DNA of 64,000 nt from Entonaema liquescens (GCA_902805475.1 CADCSX010000002.1:2542001-2606000), one strand, 5' to 3'; positions 1 through 12,389 are shown, counted from the first letter of the stretch. Numbers and translations are program-made. The notes: generated by a model not told the origin, from the letters alone.

Positions 1-623
1 GACACTATTATAATGGCCTTCAGCACCGTGAGCAACGACTCCGGGGGAAATTCCGAGGTAAGGAGTATCGAACGCGAGAACTCCTTGGATGTAAGGGAAC
101 ATCAGGCTTGTGGGACCCAGAGATTCGCCGACTAGAACGGTGAGGCTGTCGCGATGGCTGGCTGTATTGGTATGCGTGACGGGCACCTCGGAAGCGAGAC
201 CGATGGCAGTCTCGGCTGCAACAATACCACCCATAGAGTGCCCGATTAAGATCGTACGAACAGACGGATCAACAGTCGGAGAAGGTGTTCCGGCGGCGAC
301 CTCGAGGTCGATTACTCGGTTGAGAAGCCAGTCGCGGAAGCGATCGACGCACTCGTGTAAGTCGCCGCGAGTCTCATATCGAGGGTACGTAATAGCGCGT
401 ACCGAGACTTTGGGTAAGGCAGCACCTACAAGAGCAGCAAGGTGCTGGGCGAACTCGGACTTTTCGCCGAAGGTGTCGTCACCCCCTATTATCGATTTAT
501 TCAGTTAGCATATATGTAAATACTGCCTAGCACCAGTAATAGAAGAGTGGCAAGAATATATTATAAGTATGAATTTACCTTGAAGCCGTGAATAAAACAC
601 AGCAGTAATGTCTTCTTCATCAT
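1..623 (-). CDS. Alpha/beta hydrolase (DUF676/lipase-like), 3' part outside window
   Basis: This is the N-terminal half of a serine hydrolase of the fungal DUF676-like alpha/beta-hydrolase type; the gene runs off the left end. Exon 1 (579-623) opens with ATG and encodes MMKKTLLLCFIHGFK, the first strand and oxyanion region. A likely intron (486-578) follows, then an exon reading GDDTFGE, a YPRYETRG segment, the nucleophile elbow GHSMGG near 225-245, and LAFDTPYLG after it. Joining the exons at the visible GT and AG leaves the second exon one base out of frame; one more G in the G-run at the acceptor (C482-C486 on the plus strand) would give the expected FKGGDDTF. The substrate cannot be told; family members act on lipids or esters. 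The family call is firm. Whether the frame break is real is open. Confidence 0.75.
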
Positions 624-1254
624 GAGTCCCCATCGAAAAAAAGAGAAAAGAGGGACGAGAAAGAAAGTCGATGTAAAGATAAAAAGTCGAGTGGAAGTTT
701 CAGACCCGGCAAGGTTAGTACCTAACGCATGATAGCTGAGTTCCCTTAGGGCTGTCGGATCGACGCTGACGCTGGAAGGTCCTACGCTTCTAGTGGAACT
801 GCGCTATTTCCCCGGCGGTTCTTCGCTCCAAAAATGACGTTTCTTTAGCAGGGTGGTTCCACCTAATAGAGCTCGTTCATTTATCAATTATCAATCACCC
901 CCCAAACTTCCCCAATCATACGTTCATTCCACGCATTATAGCATTTAAGTGCATATGTTATTGTATTATTCGGACCTCTTAAAATCTTCTATTCACTTTA
1001 ATCACATGCACATCACAGAATCCAAAAGTTGGGCGAGTCACAATCCTCAAAAATCATAGATTGGTTCGTCCAATTCGAAATCTCCAAATACGCTATGGAT
1101 AGGACCCATTGCCGAATGAAGAATGACCTACGACCCAATATCCGATGTCCACGACATTCAGTCCTGACGATCACTAAATGGAGATTTTATGTCATGCCAA
1201 CGTGAAGCACTGCACGAGATATGACCTTTGAAACTTCCGATTGAATCACGCCAG
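624..1254. other. Intergenic, upstream of the hydrolase
   Basis: This holds the presumed promoter of the minus-strand hydrolase and the 3' flank of the dioxygenase. I see no further gene or repeat in it. Confidence 0.5.
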
Positions 1255-2380
1255 CTAATAAGTAGCTGTCAACCTCTGGACAAGATAATCGCCGCTATTG
1301 ATGCCCTCATATTTTCTGTCCTGTTCGGTAGCGTAAGTGTTAGGGATGGCCTCGATGTAGTCTTTGAAATTGGGGTTGCAGAAGTATCTGCAAAGCTTTG
1401 TTAGCCGTATTCTTCGGCGCGTAACGGGACTCCACGTGTACGTACGCTATACTATATCTGGCTGGATAAATATCGTCTTGACGAGATGGAGGCTCTACAA
1501 CACGATGGATCGTGCTCTTGATGTTGTCGTTGCTCCACCTTGCAAGCAAATCACCAGCGTTCACCACGCAGGTGTCCTCGATGGGCGCCGCGTCAACAAA
1601 GACACCTGTCGGACTCTGTACCTGCAGACCGCCCTGGGAATCCTGGAATAACAATGTGATGGAGCCGTAGTCGCTATGCGCGCCGGTGCGAACTTGGCCT
1701 GGATTGATCTTGAAGACGTCCCTCTTAACTTCGGGGTAATGAAGGAGCCTCAGTGTGTTATCTCCGACATCTGTATACTTGTCGAACCATGATTCCTCGA
1801 TACCCAGGCCGACAGCAATGGCGCGCATTACTTCTATATGCAAATTCTTACATTTTTCATGGAAGTCAAGCATTGTTTCCTTGAAGCCTACCAGCTCGCC
1901 CTCTTCATGAGGCCAATGATTTGGACGACCTGGTTCGTTTTCGCGACCGATTTCAAGGCTTTCTTTTAAATCGGGCACAGCATCTCTCAGCTTCTTGATA
2001 GCATCGATATCTGTCATATCCGTATTCTTTTCCCTACCTGGCGCCGAGTAACCCCGGTTAGCCTCAGGCGTCGTCCAGCAGTGAGACATTTTGGTCTCGG
2101 TTGGAAGCCTGAAATACTTGGCCGACGTTTCGAATACATGCTTCCGATACTCTGGCTTAACGGGTAGACCCTTCAGGTAAATAAACCCGGACGTTTGAAA
2201 GCCGCGGAGAATGGAATCGGCTGTCTGCTTCCTCTGTTCTGGATTGCCGTTCAGAAATTGAGAAAAGTCAATAAGCTAGGGTTTACGGTGCTCAGTCATC
2301 GTCCCGAATCTTATCACAAATACATGTCTGAGACCTACCGGGATAAATAGGCCATCGCTCTTTACGGCTGTTTCCTCCAT
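1255..2380 (-). CDS. 2-oxoglutarate/Fe(II)-dependent dioxygenase (isopenicillin-N-synthase-like)
   Basis: An oxidative tailoring or catabolic enzyme that uses 2-oxoglutarate, O2 and Fe(II). Three exons fit exactly: 2339-2380 (MEETAVKSDGLFIP), 1446-2275 and 1255-1387, joined by introns of 63 and 58 bases, giving 334 residues ending QRLTATY. The N-terminal DIOX_N part has LRGFQTSGFIYLKGLP. The catalytic core has the HxD iron motif in GAHSDYGSITLL, the distal His in STIHRV and the 2-oxoglutarate-binding RYS. The C-terminal exon reads CNPNFKDYIEAIP. An unspliced reading would miss both the N-terminal 14 residues and the true C-terminus. All key residues are present, so it looks functional. It is divergent from the amidohydrolase at 3251, which suggests a shared promoter. 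Substrate unknown. Confidence 0.9.
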
Positions 2381-3250
2381 TATTCCTTTGGGTCGAAAAA
2401 CGTCTGTGGAGGTTTTTCTACTCGCCAGCTGGGGTAGGTTGCTCAAGATGGGCTCGTCAGAAAAAAAGCAAGGAGAGAAGTGTACTCCCTTACAACTATA
2501 CACGGGAAGATATCGCTGCGCCAGGATACACCTTTATCTAAGTGCTTGAGTTTCGGCCACATCCGATGAAAAGCGAAACTTTCTTACTCCTTTGTGAGAC
2601 TGCTCTCCAAGGGAAACGTTTTATCTTTCCGGAACATTACATTTGGCTCCTTATCAATAAATCCTCACATCTGGCCGTGGAATCTGTACTGCGAGAAGAT
2701 AAAAACCGTTCGATATTTATTCAAATCCAGCATGTCCTTAGCTACGTGACTAATGTCATTGGAAAATATCAGGTAAGAACATCTGTTTTCCATCTACACA
2801 TAACTATATCTACAAACCCCGCCATGTAGATAAGGGATCGTCCTCTGGATCATGCACGAGATAAGAAACCCGAGAGGGGTCGTGATGTATCTCAGATAGT
2901 CGGAGTGGACGCCTCAGAGTACCTACCAAATGTGGGGGTATCATTGATGAGCCTTGCATTAAGCAAGATCTAAACTTGAGGTGCATAGCCAAGGATTTTC
3001 CCAACTATTCGCATCTCATCCAAGGTCATCTCCAAACCTCGCTTAAGATACTCATCGTACAAAGGTAAATCTATCTTAACAAGTGGTTGAGAAAATACTT
3101 TGGCGGCGGTTGAATAAGCATAAGGTCAATAAGTGACCGGTGTGACAGTATCTTCCGGTCTATTCTAACTTACGTATCATTGATGCACAGCAGGTTTACT
3201 ACATACAATATTTCCCCGCGCTCATCTTGTTCCACGGCAGAAGTAATATA
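2381..3250. promoter_or_regulatory. Shared upstream region of the divergent dioxygenase and amidohydrolase genes
   Basis: The 870 bases between the two start codons contain no credible gene; short frames here show no family features. By position it must hold both promoters. I recognise no specific transcription-factor site. Confidence 0.5.
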
Positions 3251-4399
3251 ATGAGTTCATCAACATATCGTGTGGTGGATATCCACACTCATATGTATCC
3301 TCCCGCATATATACAACTTCTAGAAACCCGAAGTAGCATACCTTTGATCCGGAAGTTTGCCGGTGCGAGGGAACCCCGCCTCATCATCCTACCGGCGGAA
3401 GCGGAATCCCTAGACAAGATTACGTCCGAGGATCCGGACAAGACGTCATCTCACCTCCCCGGCCGGCCGGTGACAGCACATTATTCTTCCCTTAGTCAGA
3501 AGCTACATTTTATGGACACGCACAAAATCGATATCTCGGTTATATCGCTAGCGAATCCATGGCTCGACTTCGTCGCCTCCGAAGACGCCGGAGAAACGGC
3601 TAAGTCGATCAACCAAGAATTCTCTGATATGTGCGCTACAGCCCCCGGCTGGTTGTTCTTTTTCGCAACTTTGCCGTTAACGGCGCCCCCCGAGACTCTA
3701 CTTGCTGCTGTAGGGCACATCCGCTCTCTAAAGTACTGTCGAGGAGTCATCCTAGGGACGTCGGGCCTCGGAAAAGGGCTTGATGATCCAGCTTTAGTAC
3801 CCGTTTTCCGCGCTCTTGCCGCTAACAAGTTGACCATATTCCTTCATCCACACTACGGCTTACCGAGTGAAGTATGGGGCCCCCGTGCTACCGAGGAGTA
3901 CGGCCATGTGCTGCCGCTAGCCTTAGGATTTCCTATGGAAACCACAATTGCAGTGGCGCGGATGTACCTCGCTGGCGTATTTGATCAGGTGCCTGAGCTA
4001 CACTTAATACTAGCGCATAGCGGCGGAACGCTACCTTTCTTAGCAGGCCGCATCGAAAGCTGTATTGTTCACGACGGCCATCTCGTCCGGGAGGGTAAAG
4101 CGGGGCCGGGCCGACGGACAATATGGCAAGTTCTAAGAGAACAGATTTACTTGGATGCCGTCGTATACTCGGAAGTCGGGCTGAAAGCAGCGATCGATGC
4201 CAGCGGGGTCGACAGGTTAATGTTCGGCACGGATCACCCGTTCTTTCCGCCTCTGAACAGCGACGAGCAGGGCGAGTGGGAGAGCGTGACTTGGAATGCA
4301 GAGGCTGTGAGAAAGGCTCTAGGCGATGCGACTGACCGTGGGAGGGCGGTTATGGGTGGCAATGCGTTTGAAGTGTTGCGACTGCATGAAGATAGCTGA
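3251..4399 (+). CDS. Amidohydrolase, ACMSD/6-MSA-decarboxylase type
   Basis: A single-exon gene of 382 residues in the metal-dependent amidohydrolase-2 family that includes ACMSD and fungal aromatic-acid decarboxylases. It shows the metal motif DIHTHMYP near the N-terminus, FLHPHYG in the middle, AHSGGTLPF, and the C-terminal metal Asp in MFGTDHPFFPP. The start is the ATG at 3251 (MSSSTYRVVDIHTH). The frame stays open to a TTG 24 bases upstream, but the ATG fits the family length. Family members remove a carboxylate from small aromatic acids, for example 6-methylsalicylate in the patulin pathway, so a role next to a polyketide pathway is plausible but inferred. Intact; divergent from the dioxygenase. 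Confidence 0.9.
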   Translation: MSSSTYRVVDIHTHMYPPAYIQLLETRSSIPLIRKFAGAREPRLIILPAEAESLDKITSEDPDKTSSHLPGRPVTAHYSSLSQKLHFMDTHKIDISVISLANPWLDFVASEDAGETAKSINQEFSDMCATAPGWLFFFATLPLTAPPETLLAAVGHIRSLKYCRGVILGTSGLGKGLDDPALVPVFRALAANKLTIFLHPHYGLPSEVWGPRATEEYGHVLPLALGFPMETTIAVARMYLAGVFDQVPELHLILAHSGGTLPFLAGRIESCIVHDGHLVREGKAGPGRRTIWQVLREQIYLDAVVYSEVGLKAAIDASGVDRLMFGTDHPFFPPLNSDEQGEWESVTWNAEAVRKALGDATDRGRAVMGGNAFEVLRLHEDS

Positions 4400-6425
4400 A
4401 ATAGTCCCGGCTCTAAGTTTATTGACCGAGTTCATTCCCGGTCGTACTACGGTATACGCAGCAAACATATCTATAAAGCAATGCAATAATACCTAGTAGA
4501 GTATCATAAAAGTCGGTTTGAAAATTCTGATATGCAGGCCATCATGGATTTAATTACTCGTGCAGCGCTCTCCGGGCTTGTCATATCATTCGGTGTCCAC
4601 TCAAGGTCCAAGATTACATATATGAAGCAGGCTGCGGCCGGAACGTAGTAATATTGTGTATGTTATGGGCGCTGAAGATACCTATTATGTAGGTAAGTAA
4701 GCATTACAATTTCTCTTTGGTAGATTGTATGTTACTTGTAGAGATTTGTACCCAGTCGCCTCCGGTACGAACATCACGGTCCCATATTTTCCCCGGATAT
4801 GCCTAGCCAATCGGTCCGGAGTGAATATGACGGCCAGTTCAATATCAAGAGCCTGTTCCATCGGCAAGGCAGTGCCATGGCTACCAAGTTACTATGGAAT
4901 CTGCCACAATGGGTGTCGGTTATGTCATCGGGTTTGCTTCGGCGAAGTTCATAATGCTTCCAGACTTTGACAGAGCTATAGCCTTGTGCATAGTTGTCGG
5001 CTTAGGGGCTGCTGTAGGCTCTCCAAACACGGCTCTAAGCTGCGTTTACCGAGAATCAAGCCTTATATTGGCCTATCAGAGTCAGATCCTACCGGGATAC
5101 CAGAATACCGGATATAAAACCTATCACATATTGATTTGCAGTAACATCCGCCCACCATTCTCTTTCGACGTTTTTCCATAACCACCTATGGTAAAAGAAA
5201 GTATTGGAGTATAATTGGGGGCTATGTTAGCCATCAAGTAAATGTTTCTTAGATGTCACCCAATAGCAGCACCCTACAAACACACATCTCGATGCAAAGC
5301 GAACCAAGCGGCAGTATTTGCAAATCAACTGATTGAGCATATGCCGCGTCGCATGGGACATGATACGAAGAGCGCGTATACTAGGGTCAGAATCCTTCAA
5401 GAGTAACTTGGGGGAGGGTTTGGTCAGATTGATATGCTGTGACACCAACGATATATGTATAACTCCAACTATATCCCAGACTGACATTCAATGCAGACGG
5501 AGCATATGATATGCACAACGAAACCCATACCATATACTCGGTACTTATGCCACACAGGTGGCGATCGCTGGCTCTGGATTCAGGCTTGGCGGTTCGTGCC
5601 GAACCTTGTACCCCTATTCCACTCGTAAGGAGATATCTTTCATAGAGCAGAGCCGCAATGCCAGTTAATAAGGTCCTAGCGTGGATAAACTCATTATGGA
5701 AGGTTCGCATGAGGCTTGAAGGGTTTCATACTTGAATGCTACGTTTCCCCGACAGAGTCCGAGTATAAAGGAGGTAGCAACACTTTACCAAATAGAGAGT
5801 TCTAAATGGCAGCGCATTGGAAATAAATTGACTGTTAATTGCTAACATGAACTTATGCACATCAATATGAGAAGGATTCTTAATGGTAACGCTATGAACA
5901 GTACCGAACGCCGCAGTTGACGTGTCATATATGTTGCCAGAAATACCCTGGCCAGCCAACTAGGATCGTGTAGATACCGGCGAGAACTCCATGATTACGC
6001 GTAGCGGTGCCTGATCTGGTGGCTTTCAATGATATGGATGCTACATATACTCGTAATTGACATATGTTAGGTTAGGTGGTAAGCTATTCTATGCGAACCC
6101 TTATTGTATTCCTAGAATTTCATAGGCCGATTGGCCTTATAAGGTTGTACACGTTATGGTGTATCCCTTAGCGTATGTCTGGGAATAGGGTCTTGCAGCA
6201 AAGAACAAGGGCTTAAGGCGAACCGCTTCAAAGCTTGATAATATATCTAACTACACAGTGGGGTAGGGAGAGAGATAGGCCGAATAGTACATCAGCCCCT
6301 GTGGTCTTTATGAATAGAGGCTCGTCGCCATATAGCAAAAGTGCTCTATATTTGGATGCTTTGTTGAAAAGCATCCCGCCCAATTTCAAGCGACACGTCA
6401 CTTCTCGTCGGGTACTTTACGTACT
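4400..6425. other. Intergenic, no supported gene
   Basis: About 2 kb with only short frames on both strands. A minus-strand frame at 5726-5959 is hydrophobic and faintly recalls the middle of a PTH11-like receptor, and a plus-strand frame at 4894-5181 is hydrophobic; neither has enough to be called. The 3' ends of the amidohydrolase and O-methyltransferase face each other across it. Confidence 0.4.
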
Positions 6426-7840
6426 TCATTTGAGTGTAGCAACGATGATACCCACTCCCTCACCTGGGGGCTGGTACAGACCTTCAATTTCCAATCCGGC
6501 AGCAGACAATAGATTGTTCCATTGGTTCACTGCCCTTTCTTGAGACGAAAGGACAATGAATAACACAAGATCCCACACCGCTGGATAGAGTGGGCAGTCT
6601 TCTTCGGGTAGAATCATATCATTGATGACAAGATACGAGTAACCTTTCGTCATGGCGGCTGAGACATTCTTCAATATCTGAAGGCAAGTATCGTCGTGCC
6701 AGTCGTGTAAGATGTACTTCATGTAATAGATGCGGGCACCTGGTAGAATTAGTTAAATTATGGTCCAGATTGTCTTGTTGGATAGAGCATTGTTGCTTTA
6801 CCTTTTACCGGTGACTCTTCGAAGAAGTTGATGGGATACTTCTCAACCGTGGGGGTAATTCAGCGACAGAACCATCAAGCACGGGTCCTTGGTCTTGTAG
6901 GATGAGCCTTCCCTCCACATCTGGGAACTCCTTATAGAATTCTACAACGTCATGGCCGTGGCCACCACCAACGTCCACAAGTACAGGTAGATCTTTGTTG
7001 TAGCCCTCAAGCAATTTCTCCTTTACCGGGAACCAAGAGACCCACGATGGGCTGCTGCCTCGATCGCCTTCGAAGAAGTCGTTCGCGTTATCCCATATTT
7101 CTTTAGCTTCTGGTCTCGTAAACCACGTGAAGGTAGGCTCGTCGAAGCCATGGGTTGCTTGAATGAGGCCCTTTGATGGATCTGTAGGTATCTTATAGCC
7201 TGTCTTTTTGAACCAGTTCGGTGCTTCAACCGCGGCTGGCGTGCAGAAGTCGAACCTAGGTATAATCTATCAGCACGCAGGAAGTGTTAAACCGGCTAGA
7301 GCTTCACATACAAGTACTTGACCATGGCTTCAGAACTACGTTGGCTTAGGTGACTCGACCACTTCGTTGCTCCATATAGACCGTTGCCCTTCTCGGCAAC
7401 GTAGCCCGCCGCTGTCAGGACTCGTAGAAGTCGCCCTGTTCCCCGGTAAGCACACGCAAAATAGAAGTAACATGGTGCGTACGAATTAATATTTCCTCGG
7501 CGCCATTCTCTTTGACAATTTCCTCTGCTGACACTGCGTCCTCATTCTCGAGCATGCGGAATACATTCAACTGGACACACGTTCGAATGCACATCCATAG
7601 TACCGGCTGTAGTGAACTCGGTTAACCTAAAATTTCATTTGCGATGAGTGGCCTTACACTAAATGCCACTTTGAGCATCCCATCGCCTGGCTTCTCTAGG
7701 GTATTCTGCAGCTTTCTTGTTGCTTCTAGGAGTTTTACTCGTGTTGATTCAGAAAGTTCTCCCCCGGGTTCTCCCGAGAGCGTCTGGGTAATGGAGGAAG
7801 CAATATCCAAGGCTTCGCGCCTCTCCGAGTCCGGAAGCAT
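6426..7840 (-). CDS. O-methyltransferase (fungal secondary-metabolite type), one frame break
   Basis: A SAM-dependent O-methyltransferase (PF00891 type). Five exons can be traced: 7658-7840, 7483-7606, 7312-7435, 6802-7255 and 6426-6739. Seen are the winged-helix dimerisation part (NVFRMLENEDAVSAEEIV; LLRVLTAAGYV), the SAM-binding motif LVDVGGGHGHDVVEF, and the catalytic-base region YILHDWHDDTC followed by NDMILPE. The C-terminus is GIIVATLK. In exon 4 the frame breaks at a C5 run (6851-6855 on the plus strand): one extra C would give ELPPTVEKYPINFFEE and about 399 residues in all. With everything else intact, this is either a recent lesion or a base-calling error. The start at 7840 is the first ATG in frame; an upstream exon is possible. 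It lies head-to-head with the PTH11-like gene. Confidence 0.85.
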
Positions 7841-8629
7841 AATTAATTGGAAGCTTTATATCCGGGGAAAGTTTAGGAATATGGCTTAGAAGCAGTAAAT
7901 GGGAACGAGAGGTGTTCGTTGACAGAATGCTGAGATATAAACGAAGCGGTCTCCCTAACTACATAATAAAATCTGCCTTGACCCAACAGTTACATTCCGC
8001 GTTTAGATCTGAAAGCTGATATGGAAGAGAATACCTGGTCTTGTCCATAACACGCAGTGGTTCTGAAGCCCGAATTGAGTCTTATCTACCAACCCCGCCC
8101 CTATGTACAACACTCGACACTTAAGGCCAGGATATAATTCTCAATATTACCGGTATGGTTTCACAACATTCGCAAGGAATCCAACCAGCTACAGTACCAT
8201 AATAGCGACCCCCTTGATTAAAAAGTCGCGGTGTGGTACTAAATTGCCACATGCGTGAGAAATCTGCTATGACCCCAAATCAAGCTTACTAGTACTTGTA
8301 TGCACGCACGAGTTACTCCCTAGCCACCCAATGGGTCAGGCATGTAAGCACAGATCTCCTTCAAGGTAAGACGAGGGAATAATGAGATGCAATAATTTTC
8401 ACGAAGGTAATGATCTCCTGTGCGCTCGTAGATTCGGGAAGGATTTGAAGATGCTTTGAGTTTTATTCCTAGTAGGGAACTTCCCTGCATTAGACTTCGA
8501 AAGCTTTTAGTGCATAACCTACTTCATCGTTGACTTTCACGTCAGACGGCAAGGCTTTTCTTTTGTCGCAGAGACGCTCTATCAACCTAACATCATCAGA
8601 AATTTCAACAATACGGTTTTGACAAAAGG
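7841..8629. promoter_or_regulatory. Upstream region between divergent O-methyltransferase and receptor genes
   Basis: The 789 bases between the two starts show no gene; promoters of both neighbours are expected here by position. A further 5' exon of the O-methyltransferase could lie in the first 100 bases. Confidence 0.4.
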
Positions 8630-10079
8630 ATGGCCGAAGTCGATTACCAAGCCACGTTAATTGCGGTGTCGTGGGCTCTCGGTGCTTTGGTGATTATTCT
8701 TAGCGGTGCAAGACTCTGGTCTAGAATAAGTAAGTGGACTACCGAACAGAAATGATACGCCTCACTGGTCAAATGGCTACAACGTGTTGGACTAGAATTG
8801 AAGCGGATATATCTTCTGATAAATCTACTAGCCCAACTGCAGGAACTATTAGTATTAAGAAGACTTTAGCTAATCTTCTCTCTCACAGTGGTAATCAATC
8901 AAGCCAGCTGGGATGATACATTCATGACCCTCGCCGCCGTAATGCTTCCGATCCGGCCTCCGAGCTGAAAATTTACTAAGCTTGAAATAGATATTCGCAG
9001 TAATTTGCTCTGTCTTCGTTTCGATTGCAGTTCACTATGGCCTCGGTAAACGCATCAACGCCATCACCGACCCCTATTACAGACAAGAGGCCATAAAGTA
9101 TACCATCATAGCACCAACAGTATCGATAGTCTCCTCTACGCTTAGCAAGATCTCTATACTAATATTCCTTATTCGGCTTATGGGAATGACAGCCACGCGA
9201 CGACATTTAATAATCCTCTGGGCGTTAGGTGCTCTGCTAGTTATTATGAATCTACTTGCGATAATCATCATCCTCCGTTTCTGTAGTCCGACCGAAAAAC
9301 AGTGGAAACCTGACATTGGCGGAAGCTGTATAAATCCTGAAATCCAGTACGACGCGCCCGCCCGTTCATAAGAGTTACTCTACTTACCATACCCTAGCTC
9401 TTACATCGGCATCGTGCAGTCAGCATATACGGCCTTTATGGACATTGTACTAGCTATTTTCCCGTCGCTTATAATAGCAAAACTTAACATCAACCGTAAA
9501 ATGAAAATAGGACTAAGTTGCTTAATGGGAGGAAGCATATTGTGAGTACTCCCGAGATATGTGTATCCCACTTAGCTAAAGCAGTATGCAGTGCCGCTGG
9601 AGCTACTATTGCTAAGGTCTACTTCATGCATGCGGATAATCTAGGCGATCATGAGGATATAACATGGTCCTGGGCCATGATCACCATATGGTACCTGTAA
9701 GTTGCAACTCCCTACTCTTTTTTCGGGAGTCAAGCTAACTTGAAGAAGTTGTGAAGTAAGACTAAGACTAAAACTCCGACACAATTTCGCCCCTTGGCCG
9801 TTCTCATGTTACTAACACGAAATTCAGATGGACGTCATTATTATTGTTGGTACGATACCTACGTTGTGGCCAGTTCTAAGGTTATTCGTAAGGGGGAGGT
9901 ATGGAAGCACTGGTAATTCTGGCCCATATCAGAATGCGTCAGCGACTCCTGAGGGGACAGAGGCGTTTAAATTATCAGACATGAAAGCCAGCAAAGGATC
10001 GGGCCCAGCAACTAGGGTCCTGCAAGATCTTGACAATATGCGTACGCTAAGGACATGGAATGATGTGGGCGACATATAG
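8630..10079 (+). CDS. PTH11-like integral membrane (rhodopsin-fold) protein
   Basis: A multi-pass plasma-membrane protein of the fungal PTH11-like rhodopsin-domain family, proposed G-protein-coupled receptors. Exons: 8630-8729, 8889-8938, 8991-9346, 9398-9541, 9592-9696 and 9828-10079. The family hallmarks appear in order: a first helix (LIAVSWALGALVIIL), WDDTFMTL at the end of the first loop, HYGLGKRI, LSKISILIFLIRLMG, CSPTEKQW, the AYTAFMDIVLAIFP helix, KIGLSCLMGG, AAGATIAKVY and IIIVGTIPTLWPVL, then a polar tail. The first four joins keep frame exactly. The last (9696 to 9828) is one base out with the visible GT and AG, so either a splice site is misread or the gene has a small lesion. The ligand is unknown; some family members are needed for host sensing in plant pathogens. 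Confidence 0.8.
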
Positions 10080-11715
10080 GTCAAGTACCTAGCTTGTTGA
10101 GTTACCATATTTTAGGCAAGATATACCTCTTATTTTACCAACCACCATAATCAAGCAGAAAAACCACTTCTAAGTAGTAATCGTATAATATAGACATTGA
10201 AGAAAAATACTCCCAATGAGTAGTCCAATGACCAAAAGACGTTACTTCAGATACTTCACGAAGTCATGCATTAAGATACGTGAGATCGCATCAATGACGA
10301 CAATAGATAGTTTGGATTGGATAAGTCTTCCTGCTTGGGAATAACTGGCTCAAGATAATTGTACGTCGCCACTGAATGCTAGAAACTCGGTACAGTGTTA
10401 TTTGACTCTCGCGATATATCTAAGAACGGTGCTCTGAAGCGATTTGACCCATATAAACGTCATTCCCACATACAAGCTTCGACCAAGTCTTGGCATCGAT
10501 CAAACTCCTCAACTCGTGGATAGACTAGTGCTTGGATATGTAGTTGGTCAAATCTCAGTAATAATGGATGGTGTTCGTATTGAAATCAGTAAAGCTAAGC
10601 TAAACTCAGAAAAACTGAGTAATACCCGGTGGATACCGGGAAAACCTCGGCACCGCCACACAGATACTTCAAGAACTTTGCAGATATAAAAATATCGATA
10701 GATCTTAGCTCAAAGCTTATTATAAGCGAAGTCTTATGCTTGAGTTGAACTTCTGGGATTTGTGATCAGAGACTTTTCATTAAGTCTTTCTTCGGGTTCC
10801 ACTTTTCTTTAACCCCTATTCCATAGATCCATTTCAGGGGTTCGTCGTCATTGAAAACATTTTATCAACTGTGGAAAATGAGTAGAAAGGTCATGAAAAA
10901 GGAGGCGCTTCATATATTTTGCATGTGGAATTATATTGAAAATAATACCATTGACGACTAAGATTTCAATTGCAGCTTTACGTCAAATGGAAAGGCATGT
11001 TCTGGCATCACATGCAAAGGTAGGGCTCGTCGAAAACGGCTTATTTCGGAGGCATACGATAATTCCCCGATGGAATGGAAGCGCTATGAGTATAAGCGTA
11101 AGATAAATAGCTAAATTTGCGAGTTGGTTAATATATAATGACGTTTTCGGGCCATCAAGGTGGTGCTCATGGGCGAGATATTACTGTATGCGGCTGAGAT
11201 ATGGTTGCGAGTTCGTATCGAAATGACATTAAAGTGAACTAAACAAATATGGAACAGCTATAAATACTAGTCTCCATGCCTCCCACAACTAAAGAAGCCA
11301 AATGGCTTTTTTAGGGCAAAGGATCAGCGTCTACCCCAACAAGCTCTCAGTATTGCAATGATTCGACGTTTTCGCAGGAGTGCAACAGATCCCGTGTTGG
11401 CTAAGGGACCACTGAATGATTGTAATTGATCGATTTTACGAGGTTAGGCAATTTGGAACAGTTACTGACAATAATGATAATAGACTGGTAGGATGGTGGC
11501 TGGGTTGCATAAAATGTTGGTAATCAACGATGCTTCGACCGCCTCATACGGCCGAGGTTTTGAACAGCTACCTATCTTTAGCTTCTTAATTTTGAGTATA
11601 AATTCATTTTATATCTATTCCGATAGTCAGGATTGTAAACTTCGATATCCATTCGAGACCCCGGTCATTATTGCATCTCATTTTATTCGTCCCCTCAGTA
11701 TTACGACCTTGAACG
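10080..11715. other. Intergenic, nothing recognised
   Basis: About 1.6 kb of moderately AT-rich DNA with short frames only. The 81-codon frame at 10444-10689 has no family features. Confidence 0.4.
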
Positions 11716-12389
11716 ATGGAGACCCCGCTACAAACACCCAATCCACCGGTGAACATGCTTGGCGGCTATGTGACGCAAGACCAAACGACTTTAACTGTTT
11801 ACTGCCACGACAGTTCTTTTAAGAACGTCACAGTCTTAGATGGTGCCGGGAGTACATTGTTCCGCGTTGAAGGCACAACATTTGGCACGTCTTGGAGCTG
11901 GCGACGTAAGGTCTGGGATAGCATCAAGGACTGTAGGATCTTCGACTTCCGCCATAACAGCCTCGACATAAAAAATGGCTGGGTGGTAGAAACTCCCGAG
12001 GGTCATAAAATCTGCACGCTTCAACACAAGAGCCAAGTTACAAGTGACCACTCCGCTGTCGATGCTACGGTGCGCACTCAATCGGGGGAGGACGTCTCGG
12101 TTGTCATGCGACCTAAAGGCCATGCAGCTATAGAGACAGCTATCAACGTTGGTAATGAAACTATCGCGACGATTCATAAGGTCGAAGACAATTTACCGGG
12201 CTCTCGTGACGGCCGAGAGAGAAGCGTCTGGACAGTCCGAATTGCGCCTGGAGTTGATATGAGCTTGGTGAGTTTGACGCATTACTCAATCTTTAATCTT
12301 TATTTCACGTGGCAAATCTCCGCTAATCATTGTTCTAGATCATGGTTATGCTGTTGTGTCGTGTTGAGATGGGACATGTCTGGAAATAA
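11716..12389 (+). CDS. LURP-one-related (tubby C-terminal-like) protein
   Basis: Two exons (11716-12267 and 12339-12389) encode about 200 residues of a single LURP-one/tubby-C-like beta-barrel domain. Typical features are the strand pattern LTVYCHDSSFKNVTVLDGAGSTLFRVEG, the DSIKDCRIFDFRH segment, VVETPEGHKICTL and a late IAPGVDMSL before a hydrophobic central helix (MVMLLCRVEMG) from the second exon. The donor GTGAGT and acceptor TTCTAG keep frame, and the stop follows 16 codons later. Fungal members are widespread and mostly uncharacterised; the related phospholipid scramblases and plant LURP1 suggest a membrane or defence link, but that is inference. Intact. Nothing nearby points to a pathway. 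Confidence 0.8.

Noticed and set aside
4725..5181. Hydrophobic plus-strand frames as a membrane protein gene
   Set aside because: Too short, no conserved motif, and the two overlapping frames cannot be joined convincingly.
5726..5959. Minus-strand frame as a second PTH11-like receptor
   Set aside because: Only a vague hydrophobic pattern; none of the WDD, HYG.G or K.SI hallmarks could be placed.
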